Shown here: positions 44,621 to 56,965 of the stretch, piece by piece
Position numbering within the stretch: position 1 is the stretch's first letter
How the letters are laid out: each line of letters opens with the position of its first letter
Origin: Protea cynaroides
Taxonomy: Eukaryota > Streptophyta > Magnoliopsida > Proteales > Proteaceae
Direction: 5' to 3'
Assembly (NCBI GenBank): GCA_028583415.1
Contig: CM053266.1
Location: 7,387,217 to 7,451,216 of the forward strand
Length of the DNA: 64,000 nt
Position numbers and translations under genes: made by a program
Notes under the pieces: model-generated
The model's input: only the letters and a program-made list of their open reading frames with translations
Told to the model about the DNA's origin: nothing
Database searches by the model: none

Positions 44621-47006
44621 TTGTCACAACCCAATTCTGAACCAACCAGAATGGTGTGAGTGAACCGTCATTGAACCAACAGTTCACACCAGGATCTCGA
44701 ATAGACCGTGTCTACTCATACAAACCATTGCACATAACCACAATCAGAATATAATATTACAGCGGAAGTCTTTAAATAAATGAACTGAGAATCTATTGAT
44801 AAATTTAAATAAAATATCCAATTATTCAAAATCCAAACATAAAATATAATATTCTTACACCCACTTAATCCAACTGAAAATAACTGAAAATAATTAAAAC
44901 CCAATCAAAGGTACACGCAGAAAGGGCACTCGCATGAAGCGTCATGCTCGTCCTCTCCTGCCTGCACATCCATAGCAGCAACGCCACCGTACACCAGAGC
45001 ATTAACGTAGTCGTCCACTGAGTAACCTGCATCAACATCTAAAACAATGAATATACAAAGGGTGAGCTCACAACTTAGCTCAGTAAGACAATTAGACAGT
45101 TACATAATATTATGCATGAGTAACAATCATTTTATGCTGTGGTCTGCTTTAATTTTGCAATGTGTTATAGAAAGGTTTGGTGGCCCCCGCACCTCTATAC
45201 ACGAGTATGTGGCACCGCATCATAGATCACACCACCACCGGCCCACATGCACCCATCATGGAATAGAGATAGAGCTAAGGTATCCCCGTACACTCCCCCC
45301 GATATCCTACCCATACCAGTACCTAAGCCCCTACTGGTCAGGGGCTCGCAAACTGGGCTCACAACTAATCAATCCTATATGTCATCAATGTAGGCTCTAT
45401 CCCAACATAGCCATCTACGGCATAGAGATAGAGCTAAGGTATCCCCGTACCTCCCCAGATACCCTATCCGCAACTAACACACTAGGATAGAACAATACGC
45501 AGGTAGACCCTATCCCAACATAATTCCCTACGGCATAGAGATAGAGCTAAAGCATCGTGGACAAGCCAGCGTCGGCATCAGAGACTACAATGCCACATAA
45601 CCATGGCCAAGCCAACATCAACATCGGAGACCACCGTACCACGACCTTCCCTTGATGCCCCACCATGACCTTCCCCTGATGCCCCACTCTTACCAAGCAT
45701 GTTAAGATAGAATACTACAAAAAGTGCCAGTGTGAGGAATGATCCCAGGCCCATGCCCCACTCCACACACCAACGAAAACAATCACATGCCTAACAATCA
45801 CATCCTATCATGCATGAACAATAACAATAACTGAAAGTAAAGGATGGCATGTGAATATGCACAAACATCACATCATATATGTTCAGGGTTATTTACAACG
45901 ATTTACTGTCCATTAATTATTAGGGTTTAGGTCAGATTCCCTTACCTGCCGCTCGTTTGAAAGCTTGCTCCACGTCGCAAGATCCAAACGTAATATCACA
46001 AAGTCTTACATATTATTAGGGTTTCATTAGAATAGTTTCTTAGGGTTTTACGTTGGTCGAAAACCAACGAGGTTACAAAAATACACTCACAGAGCTGACT
46101 GGTGGCATGTACCGGTCACAGCTCTGTGGGGAAATCTGGCGACCGGTATGGTCAGTCGGTCTCCATAGACCAGCCCCCCAGAAGGTACCGGTGGCATCAT
46201 ACCGGTCACACAGGGTGCAACCGGTATAGTCGACCGGTATGTCTCCGAAAGACCATACTTTGGGTTTTTTGACTACCGTCGATCATTCTCCATGGATTTC
46301 TAGGGTTTCTCCTATCCATTCTAAATCTGAGCTTTGAGTTAGAGTTATCTCTAAATCATTCAAGTCTAGTTTCGATGATAATCATCCTAAAACTCGAATC
46401 TAGGGTTTGACGGAAATTTAGGGTTTACTGGCCAATTAGGGTTTTAGATCAACACCCGCTTTGCATGGTATTGATCCACCCATACAACTATCCTAGAGTC
46501 ATTGAGTAAGAAGGATGATTAAAACACTTACATTCGATTGGCGTAAAGTGAGCGTCGTCGAATGGCAATGGCAGCACTTCCTTCTTCTTCCTAGCTTCTT
46601 CTCCTTCTCCAACCTCCTTCTCCTTTCTAGGGTTTGTGAGAGATAATGGAAAGGATTTGAGGAGGTTTAGAGGTGTTTATATAGGCTAGGATTAGGGTTT
46701 AGTAACCCTATTAGGATTAGAAAGGTTTAGGTATTAGGGTTTAGAAAAGTGGGACCCGTAGAGATCCAAATTATGGATCTCCGTAGTCAGCTGCGCAGAG
46801 CTAACCGGTTGACCGGTACCAAGAGCGGTACCATTGACTGGTTAAAATAAAATGACACTTATTTGACCATTTTTAATCCGATTTCGTACCTATTTTTCAT
46901 CCGCTGTTTTTCATCCGCTCGTCCCGTCTGGCCCGGTGATGATCGGAAGACCTGCTACGACATGAAATCAAGGTTTAGACCGGGTTTATGGAGTACGGGT
47001 CTTACA
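44621..47006 (-). repeat. 5' LTR of E5 (2386 bp)
   Basis: Pairs with 34877-37224 and differs by scattered substitutions and a short local duplication (ACCTTCCC...GATGCCCCAC, about 45643-45688) that accounts for most of the extra length. TATA at 46677-46684. The right flank AATAT is the target duplication. Confidence 0.93.
46677..46684 (-). promoter_or_regulatory. TATA box of E5 5' LTR
   Basis: TATATAAA on the minus strand; the likely promoter of the E5 genomic transcript. Confidence 0.5.
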
Positions 47007-47044
47007 AATATCTCCACAAAAAAGGGGAGTGTAATATTGCGAAA

Positions 47045-47101
<57 letters not shown>

Positions 47102-47785
47102 TGGGTAATTGATTCATACCATCCCTGTAGTTTTACCCCCAAAACTTTTTGAACCGGATAACTTACCCCCTAGTTCAATCGGTCTTAAACAGAAAGGGTA
47201 AATATACTATTTTATCCTTTGAAACAGTTTTACTTGTTAAAATGTCAAAATTACCCTTTCCTTTCTTATTTAAAAAGAAAACAAAAAGTCATTGTTTCTT
47301 CATTGGAGTCGTGCGCTAAGGAAAAGCACTGGGTTTGGAAGATCTTCATCCCTGCTTCATTAGAGGAAACTCAGGTTAGTTTCCTTCCCTATCATCATCC
47401 ACCCTCAATGACTACCACCTCCATAAAACCTGCACCACCATGCTACTACCTCACCTATACCCACAAAGCCATCAACAACCCACCGCCCTCAACTTCGACA
47501 ACATTCTGAATTTTGTTTAGTGATTCATCAGTCATTCCAGGGGCCGAAAGAGTTAAGAACCAATTGACGTATCCAAAGGAAAGTCCCAATTGCAGGCTTT
47601 GTCTTTTTTGGCATCCCGATAGGGTACTATGGTGCCGGGCAGTTCTATGTCAGTAATAGCAGGGATGCGGTGATGGAGGCTGGGCAGTGCTGCTGCTAGT
47701 GGTAATGGAGGCAGTTCCAATAGATTTGGCATTGGGGGACGATGCCCCTGGTTTGAAGATCACTCCAATCATCATCCTTGTTACT
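47007..47785. other. Flank between E5 and E6
   Basis: Starts with the right AATAT duplication of E5, then ACAAAAAAGGGGAG followed by TGTAATATTG, which resembles a polypurine tract next to an LTR start of another element. An AT/T run follows (47047-47101), then sequence with no recognisable gene. One short frame near 47610-47690 reads IGYYGAGQFYVSNSRDAV, but I cannot assign it. Confidence 0.4.
47047..47101. repeat. (AT)n followed by poly-T
   Basis: About 19 AT units and then about 18 T. Simple repeat. Confidence 0.95.
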
Positions 47786-50078
47786 TGTAAGACCCGCACT
47801 CCACTAACTTCGTCTAACCCTGTCGTGCCAGGTCTTCCCATCAATTCTGGACCAAGTAAACCGAGCGTGTAAAGATAGATCACAAACCAGGTATGAGAAT
47901 CTAGTTAAAAACACTAAAAACATACCTAAGGTCACATGCCAGGATAGGTATGGTCGACCATAAGGAAGGGAACCAAAAATCTCAAATCTAGAACCCCACG
48001 GTCGATGATTTCGACCCTACGATCGACTGTTTATGCGACCGTATGATCGACCATGAGAACCCAGATCAGACTCTAAGTTTTGGAAACTTTTCTAAACTAA
48101 GGGATTGCTTTCCTAATTGAAAGAGGACTTTATATGGAGAGTTTTCCTCTATATAAAGGATGTCCCTCAGCCCTTTTTCACTATTTTAAAACATTAGTAA
48201 ACCCTAGAGAAAGAGAAGGAAGAGAAGGAAGAGAAGGAGAAGAAGAAAAAGCTAAGGAAAAGAATTTGTTGAGAAAGGATTGACTCTCTATCACAGGCCA
48301 AGGTATGGAACGAATCTCTGGAGATGTAAACTCTTAAGAAATATGACTTTTATTGAAGATAGGCAATATCCATCTATTATGATCTATGTGATTTCCTTGA
48401 GAAAATCCCAAGGAGAACCATGAGAAGTGAATTTGATGATTAGGGTTGATAAGAAATTACTAATGATGGCCATAGGATGACCTTAGAATAAACCTCATTG
48501 AAGAACAGAAGAATTGACCTAAGAAGAACTCAAATTTCATGTAGACTGTGACCAGAAATCTCAAGGTTGCTGCTACGATCGACCATAGCATGACCAGTAT
48601 GACCAGAAGATCGACCATAGGCATTTGGGAAGATTTCAAAAATCATATGGTCGCAGCTACGGTCGCACCATATGCGACATGGTGTGATCGTAGGTTATCG
48701 ACCGTAGACAGTAAGGTCGATACAGCATGAGACCATAGGACCAATCAGACACCTATCAGTGCTCCGTTTCCATTTTTGACTACTGTAACATGTCACATAT
48801 GAACCCTAACTTAAATTCATATAATTTTAGGTTGTTAAATAAATTCAAAGAGAATTTCAAGGCTTGGAAGGACATCGAGTATTGCTAACAGGTGAGGAAA
48901 TAAGACCTAAACTAATTGGTTAATAACAAACTATTTATTTTTATTGAGTCCAATGCCATGATTGATTCTATGCTTGTATGCTTGTAATGTGCATCTCACA
49001 TGTCATCCAATATTCTTACTATTACTGTTCGTGCATATATAATTCCATTTATTTATAACATGATGATGATGATGATGCTTGGAATAGGCATGTGAATGTA
49101 TGTGTGTGGTTGGTGTGTTGGATGCGAGTGGAGCATCAGGGGGAGGACATGGCATGGTGGTCTTCGACCTCGTCACTAGACTCTAGCTCTATCTTTACTC
49201 AAGTCTTGCCCACTAACATCATTGTATCGCCATTACCTTAGCAGAACTATTACGTCGTAGGGCATCAGGGGAGGTGGTTTCAGACCATGTGGTCTCTGAC
49301 TCTATCGGAGGGCCTTAGCTCTATCTCTATGGACGTATTGAAGGATGCTGGGGTGAGGCCTTTGATACAATGTTTGGAATTAGGATTGGTTAGTTGCGAG
49401 CCCAATTTGTAAGCCCTCACCAATAGGGGCTTACATGTTGGTATGGGTAGGGCATTAGGAAAAGTGTTGGCGGTGTTTGATCCGTACACTTTAGCTCTAT
49501 TTCTATCCCATGGTGGGTGTATATGGGATGACAATGGTGTTTGATCCATTTGGTGGATTCACAAAACTTTTTTATATTTAATAATGCATGCATTTGTTTG
49601 TTGCATTATTTTGTTTGCTCACTAAGCCATGATGTGTGCTCACCCTTTCGACGTCAAATATTTTTAGTTGATGATGCAGGTCCTACTATTGAAAAATATA
49701 TGAATGGACCGACGTATGGACACGTTGCTGCGATGGATGTAGAAGCTAAAGAAGATGCGCATGATTCATCATGCGAGTGCAACCAATGTATTTTTGCTTA
49801 AGTTTAGTTATAATTTGAACATCAATATGTAATTGATTATTTATTTTTATGTCTTGTGGTTTGGAGATAATTGGGTTAAATACTTATTTACCACTGTTAG
49901 ACTCTTCATTCATTATCTATAAGACTTTCGCTTATTTGTTTATTATCTCTGATTATTAATGTGAAATATGTGTGTAGTTTGATATGGTGGGTACGACCTA
50001 TGCGAGATCCTGGGTGAACTATTGGTTTATTGGCGGTTCATTACACCATTCTAGTTAGACCAAAATTGGGGTGTGATA
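47786..50078 (+). repeat. 5' LTR of E6 (2293 bp)
   Basis: Begins TGTAAGACCCGCACTCC and ends GGGGTGTGATA (last bases TA instead of CA). TATA at 48151-48158. CGGTCG/CGACC clusters lie at about 47930-48060 and 48540-48745, same word type as E3. It resembles LTR 27900-30248 in opposite orientation. Confidence 0.9.
48151..48158 (+). promoter_or_regulatory. TATA box of E6 LTR
   Basis: TATATAAA followed by GGATGTCCCTCAGCC. Strong match. Confidence 0.55.
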
Positions 50079-50081
50079 ATT

Positions 50082-50093
50082 TGGTATCAGAGC
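50082..50093 (+). other. Primer binding site, tRNA-iMet (E6)
   Basis: TGGTATCAGAGC, 3 bases after the LTR end. Confidence 0.92.
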
Positions 50094-50253
50094 ATCACAG
50101 GTTCTACCCATTGACCTAACTACTTCCACATGAGTCATGAACTGAGTTAAGATAAAATTTAAAAGCTGCAATAAAAACATACCATAAGCACATGTGTTGT
50201 ATGTGAGACATAAACTAAGAAATAGAATAATACACATATGTAAAGGAGAAACC

Positions 50254-50256
<3 letters not shown>

Positions 50257-50321
<65 letters not shown>
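50257..50321. repeat. (TA)n microsatellite in the E6 leader
   Basis: About 32 uninterrupted TA units between primer site and hairpin. No other copy has it, so it expanded after insertion. Confidence 0.95.
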
Positions 50322-50325
<4 letters not shown>

Positions 50326-50358
50326 AATATAAAAAACAAGACAAATTTACATCAAATT

Positions 50359-50391
50359 CAGAGTACAGTCCACAATCCAGAAATTACTCTA
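50359..50391. other. Leader hairpin, partly decayed (E6)
   Basis: CAGAGTA...TACTCTA: the outermost pair is lost and the inner stem is weakened by substitutions. Confidence 0.45.
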
Positions 50392-50423
50392 TAGGATAAA
50401 AGGGAAAAAGATATCAATGGCAA

Positions 50424-51665
50424 TCATGGAGCTGGAGGTGCTGGAGGAGGCGGTACCTCACGACCTCTATCGTAGTCCTCAGCATATACTCTCGCGAGCT
50501 ATGCCACCTGAGTCTGAGTCGCTTGGAGAATAGCTGTCAGATCCGCTACCCGCTGGTCTGTAGAGTGTTGGGCTTCTAGAAGCTCTCTTATTCTCCAATC
50601 ATTCACGCGCTGAGCCTCTCTAATCAGTCATCTGGTGGTGGGCGTGATGGACCAGCTGAATGAGAAGCCCTAGAAGGGCCAGCTCCAGTAGAATGCTGTG
50701 GCGATAGAGGAGGGATGGCATCCACATCCATGTACATTCGATCATCATCCTCCTCATCACCACCCTCGTGTGCCTCTGCTGCTACCTCTGCTGCTGCTGC
50801 TACTGCCGCCTCTACATCTGCTGCTTCTACACGAGTGAGAGGATGTCTCATAGCATTGCTCTCATCATCACTGACCTATATCTCTATCATGCCCATCCTG
50901 CTGATGGCCTCCCAATCAAGGTCAGCTGAGAAGGTGTCCTCAAGGATCCTCTCATCCACTAGGTCCACTTGTAGACGAGCGAGCAAGGTGAAGATCAGCT
51001 GCCCATAGGGCAAGTTGCCTCTCGAGTCAGGCAATGTAGCTAGATGCATAGTCCAGAGAATAATGTATGGGAGGCAGACATGATGCCTAGTACAGATACA
51101 GTACAGTAGGTACTGAGTCAGCTGTGAGATCATCTCATAATGTCCACCCTGGAGAATCAGATTATGCTAGATAATCTTGCAATAGACACGTGGCTCTGGA
51201 CGCAGGTTGACTGATTTCATCTCCCAGCGGTCATTACGTAGAATCTGGCAATCTATTTCTACACACATCTGTGTAGACAGAAACTGTGGCTCTCTGGGTG
51301 CACAATAAACCAACTACCCAACATTGGAGATACCTAGGAGATCAGCCAACCCTTAGCAGTTGAAAGAAATCAGAACCCCTTTTACCCAGCTGATGATCCG
51401 AAGCTCTCTGCCCCTCTCCACATCCTCTAGGTTACCTCCACCTGAAGGTGACAGTAGAACTGCTTAACCAAGTCCGGGCGAGTGCAAGCCTCATATAGGA
51501 TCACTGGAAGCCAGTTCTCTCCACATCAAACAGGGCTAAGTGGGATAGGTTTACACATCTACCCCCTTCCACTTTCTCTCGATTAAACCAAGGGTATTGT
51601 GTTTCTGGTTCCACAAACCTGAAGCGAAGTGGGTCATGAACTCGGGGAACTTTGGTGCGAACCAT
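50424..51665 (-). pseudogene. Antisense ORF of E6
   Basis: PF20167-like protein from ATG 51665 (MVRTKVPRVHD) to TGA 50424-50426, opposite to gag. A deletion with frameshift after FDVER removes the AFGDMG segment (about 51520). Several stops follow. Open stretches are 50876-51133 (SQLTQYLLYCICTRH...) and 50624-50851 (Ala-rich, acidic YMDVDAIPP linker). A C-terminal coiled coil and the AEDYDRGREVPPPP-type tail are recognisable. Closest to E3. Confidence 0.75.
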
Positions 51666-51670
51666 GATAG

Positions 51671-52103
51671 CTGTAAGAAGAGAAAATAAGAAAAACAAGT
51701 TAAAAAATTTGGAAAAATTTGACAGCATAACGACGTAAAAATGAGAAAAAGCCTCACTTTTCACCCAAACATTGGGCAGGAGGACTTACATAGGTCCCAA
51801 ACTGTCCTGCAATGCATATTCAATGGAAAATTTTAACTAGGTATGTCGAATTTGAAAAGTTTTGACAAATGGACAAAAACCCCAAATCTTAGGTCAAAAT
51901 TGAGATTTTCAAAATTTTTACGAAACCTACCGATGAAACTCAAATTTTCTTGAGGGTTTTCATACATTGGGTGGCCAATAGCAAAAGGCCCCGATAAAAA
52001 TTAAATTTTTACGGTCAAAAAAATATTAATTAGAAGGAAACCCTACAAATGGCAAAAACCCTAGGTATAAAAGCTTGAAATAGGAAGAGAGTAGAGAACA
52101 TAC
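51671..52103 (-). other. 5' intron of the antisense ORF (E6)
   Basis: Minus-strand donor AAG|GTATGT at 52103 and acceptor CTTCTTACAG at 51671; 433 bp, 5 bases before the ATG. Confidence 0.65.
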
Positions 52104-52261
52104 CTTGTGGAATGAAATGTAGGTCATAGATCAAAGGAAAAAAATAACCAAGTTTGTATGGTCGACACTGTAGCAACTCACTGGTGGAGAGTTGAGTAGG
52201 GACCGTAGGAGGAAGAAGGAGAATGAGTGGAAAATTTTCAAAAAATAGGTTTAAAAACCTG

Positions 52262-52425
52262 ATTTTGAATCATACGGTCGCATAATTCGACCAAAACCAT
52301 CGACCGTATGATCGACCATATGATCGACCATAGGGTCTCGGTAAGTTGCCAGGGTTTTGAAGGTTGCACCTATGGTCGTACAACATGCGACTGTAGGCCA
52401 TCGACCGTATGAATGACTGTTGTCT
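52262..52425. promoter_or_regulatory. CGGTCG/CGACC motif cluster, divergent region (E6)
   Basis: Repeated words (ATACGGTCGCAT, TCGACCGTATGATCGACC, GCGACTGTAGG). Same word type as E3 and as the two clusters in the E6 LTR. Confidence 0.55.
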
Positions 52426-52562
52426 ACTTTTTGATTCTGTTTGAACTTTTGCCTATTGATTTTGTTTTCTCTCGCCTTGCATTGTGAGACTAACCCAATA
52501 CAACCATCATATCTTGTTTCACATGTACAGCCTTTCCAAGTACCATTCAACCAAGAGTTTAA

Positions 52563-53585
52563 ATGGCTGGACGCAAAGTAAGTAGAAGGAGACAAAATAC
52601 AAACCCATCTCCACTACCTATGGAGAGTAATGACATTTAAGGTCAGCAAGGACAGGAAGGAAATATTGAAACTCAAAATGCTGCACCTCAGAATGTGCAC
52701 ACCCAAGCCAACTCAACCAACCTACCTGTACCACTTACAGATTTGGCTACTGCAGTGATGAATTTGGCACAACAAATGCAGCAAATACAGCAAGTGCAAG
52801 CCAACATGTGAGCTACTATGGGAATTGCTTTTGCAGCTGCAAACATAACCTCTCTACCTGTAGGACAAGCTAGTACGGCACTTGGTGGTAGCAACACTGT
52901 ACCCCATGTATCGCAAACACCAGCAGTACAAGGCCAAGTGCCAAACCCTGAAACACTGCAAGGTGGGTATCACCAAGGTAATTATCAGTACCAACTGCCA
53001 ATGTATGGAGCATATGCATAGTATCAGCTTGATCACTCCAGACTGATCGAGTGTTTCCTGAAGTTGAAGCCGAAGGAATTTACAGGCAAGCCATCAGATC
53101 CGTTATGGCCAACTCACTGGATCGATGAGATGGAAAGAAACTTTATGATGATGACTATAAATAAAGAAGATAAGGTATTATGTGCTACTTTTATGCTGAA
53201 AGCTGACGCGCACCATTGGTAGAAATCTACTCGGAGTTATCTGTTGACAAAGCACGCCCAACTGACTTGGGCTATTTATGAAGAAGCTTTCTTTGAGAAG
53301 TATTTTCCCAGGAGTTTTAGAGATCAAATGGAAAAGGAGTTTCTCGAGTCTGTATCAGGGATAAATGACTATACACACATATCAATAGTGTTATGAAGAA
53401 CTATATTTCTTTGCTCCCTCTAGCATGCAGGAGGAAAATACCAAAACCCGAAGGTTCGTCATGGGACATAGGGGAAGCATCCGTGAACATGTATTGGGAC
53501 TGGAAAAGAAGATTTATAATAAAGCTGTATAGATTACTCGAGTCTGGAATCGAGCAAGAGGGAAAGTTATTTTGCTCAGAACAGA
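52563..53585 (+). pseudogene. gag: Gag of E6, interrupted by E7
   Basis: Start at ATG 52563 (MAGRKVSRRRQN). A Pro/Gln-rich N terminus, then Retrotrans_gag (about 53040-53470; DPLWPTHWIDEMERNF, KYFPRSFRDQMEKEF). Stops include TAA near 52640, TGA at 52810, TAG at 53020 and TGG to TAG near 53220. A frameshift lies near 53345. The frame reaches a Tyr-Phe-Ala-Gln-Asn-Arg-like segment and is cut by the LTR of E7; the zinc knuckle must lie beyond E7. Confidence 0.82.
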
Positions 53586-53951
53586 TGTAAGATCCATATC
53601 GAACTAACCGGTCTTACCACCTTATACCAGGTCTACCTATCATGGTCGAGCCAAGTGGACCAAGTGCGTGAAGAAAATCACAAGATCATGTATGAGTCTG
53701 ACCCAAAAACAGTAAATGTGAGGGTAGGGTCACATGCCCAAACAGGTAGGGTCGAGCCCACCTCAACAGAAATCCAACCTATGATTTTCAAGTTGTAGGG
53801 TCGCATGACTAGAAAAACGTAGGGTCGATGGATCCTGCGACCCTACGTTCGACCCTATGACTACGAACAGAAACCGTGAATTAGGAAACTTTCCTAATTC
53901 CAAGGGGTTCTTTTCTAAACTCAATGAGACTTATTTTGGAGGATTTTCCTC

Positions 53952-53959
53952 TATAAATA
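53952..53959 (+). promoter_or_regulatory. TATA box of E7 LTR
   Basis: TATAAATA followed by TGACGTTCCTTAGCC. Confidence 0.5.
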
Positions 53960-55766
53960 TGACGTTCCTTAGCCTCTTTTACTCCTTTTAGAACCCTAAT
54001 TGGAAGTGAGAAAAGAGAAAGAGTAGGAAAAGAAGAAGAGAAGGAAAATTGAAGAAAAGATTAAGGAAGAGGAGGAAGTTTAGAGAAACCTCTGAATCTC
54101 AGCCAATTTCATGTATGAATCTAACTCCCTTCATAAATTAAGAGCCTAGAATGGATTATGAAGAAGTTAGGATTAAGAAACCCAAATCATCCATCCATGG
54201 ATGAGTTCCAAAGGAATCCATGGAAGTAATCATCATAAGCAATGGAAAGTGTGTAAAAATCATAGTTATGAGCCATTGAACAATCTTAGAATTGACCTAC
54301 GAGACCACAGGATCAATCACATGCCCTCGGGAAGTCCCAGGGAGGGTGTGGTCCACGTAAGGTTGATTGGTAACTGACCCCACGTCCGACCCTACACCCT
54401 AGGGTCGATTGATTACCGACCCTAAGTGCTACCCTACCTGCGACCCTACGATTTTAGTTAGTCTAAATTTGTTGGAATTAATTCTAATTAAAATCTATGG
54501 ACTTGTTAGGCCTTTCTAGTGATTTAAAGGTGATTCATAAAGCTTGAACGAGGATCTACACTCAAATCAAAGGTGAGAGAACATGACCTAAACTAATTGG
54601 CTAATAATAAACTGTTTTCGTTTATTGAGTTCATTACCGTGTATGATTCTATGATTGTTTGATTGTAATGTGCATATCACATGTCATCTACTATTCTTGT
54701 TATTACTGTTCAAGCATATTTAATTCAGTTTATTTACAACATGATGATGATGATGATGCTAGGAATAGGCATGTGAATGTTTGTGTGTGGTTAGTGTACT
54801 TGATGCGAGTGGAGTATCAGGGGAAGTGTGATGTGGTGCGGTCCTAAGCACTTTAGCCCTATCTCTACTCAAGTCTTGTCTACTGACATTGTCGTATTGC
54901 CATTACCTTAGTAGAACTATTACGTCGTAGGGCATCAGGGGAGGTGGTCTCGAACTATGTAGTCTCTAACTCTGCCGGGGGGCCTTAGCTCTATCTTTAT
55001 GGACGTATTGAGGGATGCTGGGGTGAGGCATTGGATACACTATTTGACATTAGGATTGGTTAGTTGTGAGCCCAGTTTGCAAGCCCTCGCCAATAGGTTC
55101 TTACGTGTTGGTATGGGTAGAACATCATGGGAAGTGTGATGCGGTGCTGTCCTAAGCACTTTAGCTCTATCTCTATTCCATGGTGGGGTGGATGTGGATG
55201 ACAATGGTGTTTGATCCATTGGGTGGGCTTACACACCCTATGTATAGAGGCGAGGCGGCCACCAAACCTTTTTATAGCACATTGCAAACTTATGAACCAG
55301 ACCAAAGATATAAATTGAATGCATACATATGTTTGTTGCATTGTTTTGTTTGCTCACTGAGCCATGATGTGTGCTCACCCTTTCGATGTCGAATACTTTT
55401 AGTTGGTGATGCAGGTACCACGGTTGAAGACTATATGAATGCTCCTATGTATGGACATGCGGCGGCGATGGACGCTGAAGTTATGGTGGAGTCGCATGAC
55501 TCGTCATACAAGTGCAACTCTTGTGTTTTCGATTAGAATTTTATTTAATTTATACAGATGATGTAATTGATTAAATATTTTATTTTATGTCTTAGTTAAT
55601 GGAGAATAATTGGATATTTTATTATTTTATAATTGTTAGACTCTCAGTTCATTAGTATCAGGACTTCCGCTATTATGTATTTACTCTGATTATTGATGTG
55701 GGTGTGTATGGTTTAAGCAAACGGATACAGCCTATTCAAGATCCTGGTTGAACCGTTGGTTAATTA

Positions 55767-56965
55767 GGGGCTGTTTGATAAAACTTCAGCTCTGGGATTC
55801 TTACTTCTGGTTTAAATTTATACTCTAACTTCAAAAGGATTCAGGAGTTTGAGGGAGTAGAAACATGTTTGTTAACCTAATTTAGTCATGGACTCCATAG
55901 TAGTGGTGGAGGGTGGCGAATGATAGCACTAGTGATGAGTGGTGATGGTTGATGACGATGGTGGTGGATCGAAGGTGGTGGTGAAGGGTGGCCGTGGGTG
56001 GATAGAGGGTAATGGGGGTGGTGGTGGTTGGTTGTGGTGGTTGGTGGTGGTGGCAGTGGGTGGTGGTGGATGGTAGTAGCGGTGGTGGTGGTGGTGGTTG
56101 GTGGTAGTGGCGGTGGGTGGTGGTGGATGGTGGTAGCAGTGGTGGTGGCGATAGGGGGTGGTGGTGCTGGTGGGTGATGGTTGGTGGTGGTGGCGATGGG
56201 TGGTGGTGGCGATGGTGGGTAGCGATGGTTGGTGGTGGCAGTGGGTGGTGATGGCATTGGGGTGGTGGTGGTGGCGGTGTGTGGTGGGTGGCTGGTGGCG
56301 GTGGCAATGGTGGGTAGCGGTGGTTGGTCGTGGCGGTGGGTGGTGGTGGTAATGGTAGCAGCGATGGGGGTGGTGGTGGTGGGTGATGGTTGGTGGTGGT
56401 GGCGGTGGCAGTGGCTGGTGGGTGGCTAGTGGCGGTGGCGATGGTGGGTAGCGGTGGTTAGTGGTGGCGATGGGTGGTGGTGGCAGTGGGTGATGGTGGT
56501 TGGTGGTGGTGATGGGTGGTTGTGGGTGGGTAGTAGTGGTTGAGGATGGTGGTGGTGGGTAGTGGTGGCGGTGGGTGGTGGTGGTGTGGTGGTGTGGTGG
56601 TGGTGATGGTGGTGGTGGTGGTGGCGGAGGCAGTGGGTGGTGGTGGTGCGGTGGTGTGGTGGTGGTGGTAGTGGTGGCGGTGGTGGGTGGTGGGTGGTGG
56701 TGGGTGGTGGTTGTGGTGGTAGTGGTGGTTGGTGTTAGTGGTGGTTAGTGGTAGTAGTGGTGTGGGGTTTTTTTTACTCCAAAATTTTACTTCGAATTCT
56801 AAAAGCATCTATTCTATGCTTCAAAAAATTGGATTTTGGAGACTATTTGGAGCCAGTTCAGCTATGGATTCTCCAGAAGTCCAAACCGGGTTACCAAACA
56901 GACTCCTACTCCATTTATGCTCCAGAAGTCAGAATCCAACTTCTAGAGTGTTACCAAACACCCCC
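55767..56965. mobile_element. Harbinger/Tourist-like non-autonomous element
   Basis: Terminal inverted repeats GGGGCTGTTTG and CAAACACCCCC, flanked by TTA at 55764-55766 and 56966-56968. TTA duplication and GGGnnTGTTTG ends fit PIF/Harbinger (Tourist) MITEs. Comparison with the other LTRs here shows that the uninterrupted sequence is GGTTAATTAGCGGTTCATC. It is 1199 bp long, most of it a GGT-rich array. No transposase. Confidence 0.8.
55903..56768 (+). repeat. Degenerate (GGT)n minisatellite
   Basis: About 865 bp of GGTGGTGGT with GGC, GAT and GTA variants and longer units (for example GGTGGTTGGTGGTGGTGGC) repeated several times. It yields long open frames on both strands (His/Pro-rich and Val/Gly/Trp-rich) that are artefacts of the repeat. 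Confidence 0.95.

Larger units (their letters stand above)
34877..47006 (-). mobile_element. Complete Ty3/gypsy chromovirus E5 (12,130 bp)
   Basis: Both LTRs, primer site, hairpin, antisense ORF, gag, intron, pol with chromodomain and polypurine tract are present, with target duplications AATAT at 34872-34876 and 47007-47011. It belongs with E2 (gag starting MVGENG, doubled polypurine tract, ACCGGTCGAC word type). It is the most complete copy in the window, but gag, pol and the antisense ORF each carry one or more disabling changes. Confidence 0.95.
47786..53585 (+). mobile_element. Ty3/gypsy chromovirus E6, 5' part
   Basis: 5' LTR, primer site, antisense ORF (minus) and the first part of gag. 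E7 is inserted in gag at 53585/53586, so the rest of E6 should follow the 3' end of E7 outside the window. The base pairs left of it (TTACT, 47781-47785) would be its target duplication, but the partner is not visible. Confidence 0.85.

Noticed and set aside
47600..47700. Short coding-like segment (IGYYGAGQFYVSNSRDAV)
   Set aside because: Fewer than 30 codons, stops around it, and no family I recognise.
55882..56429. Long His/Pro-rich (minus) and Val/Gly/Trp-rich (plus) open frames
   Set aside because: They are translations of the GGT-rich array inside the MITE and do not resemble real proteins.
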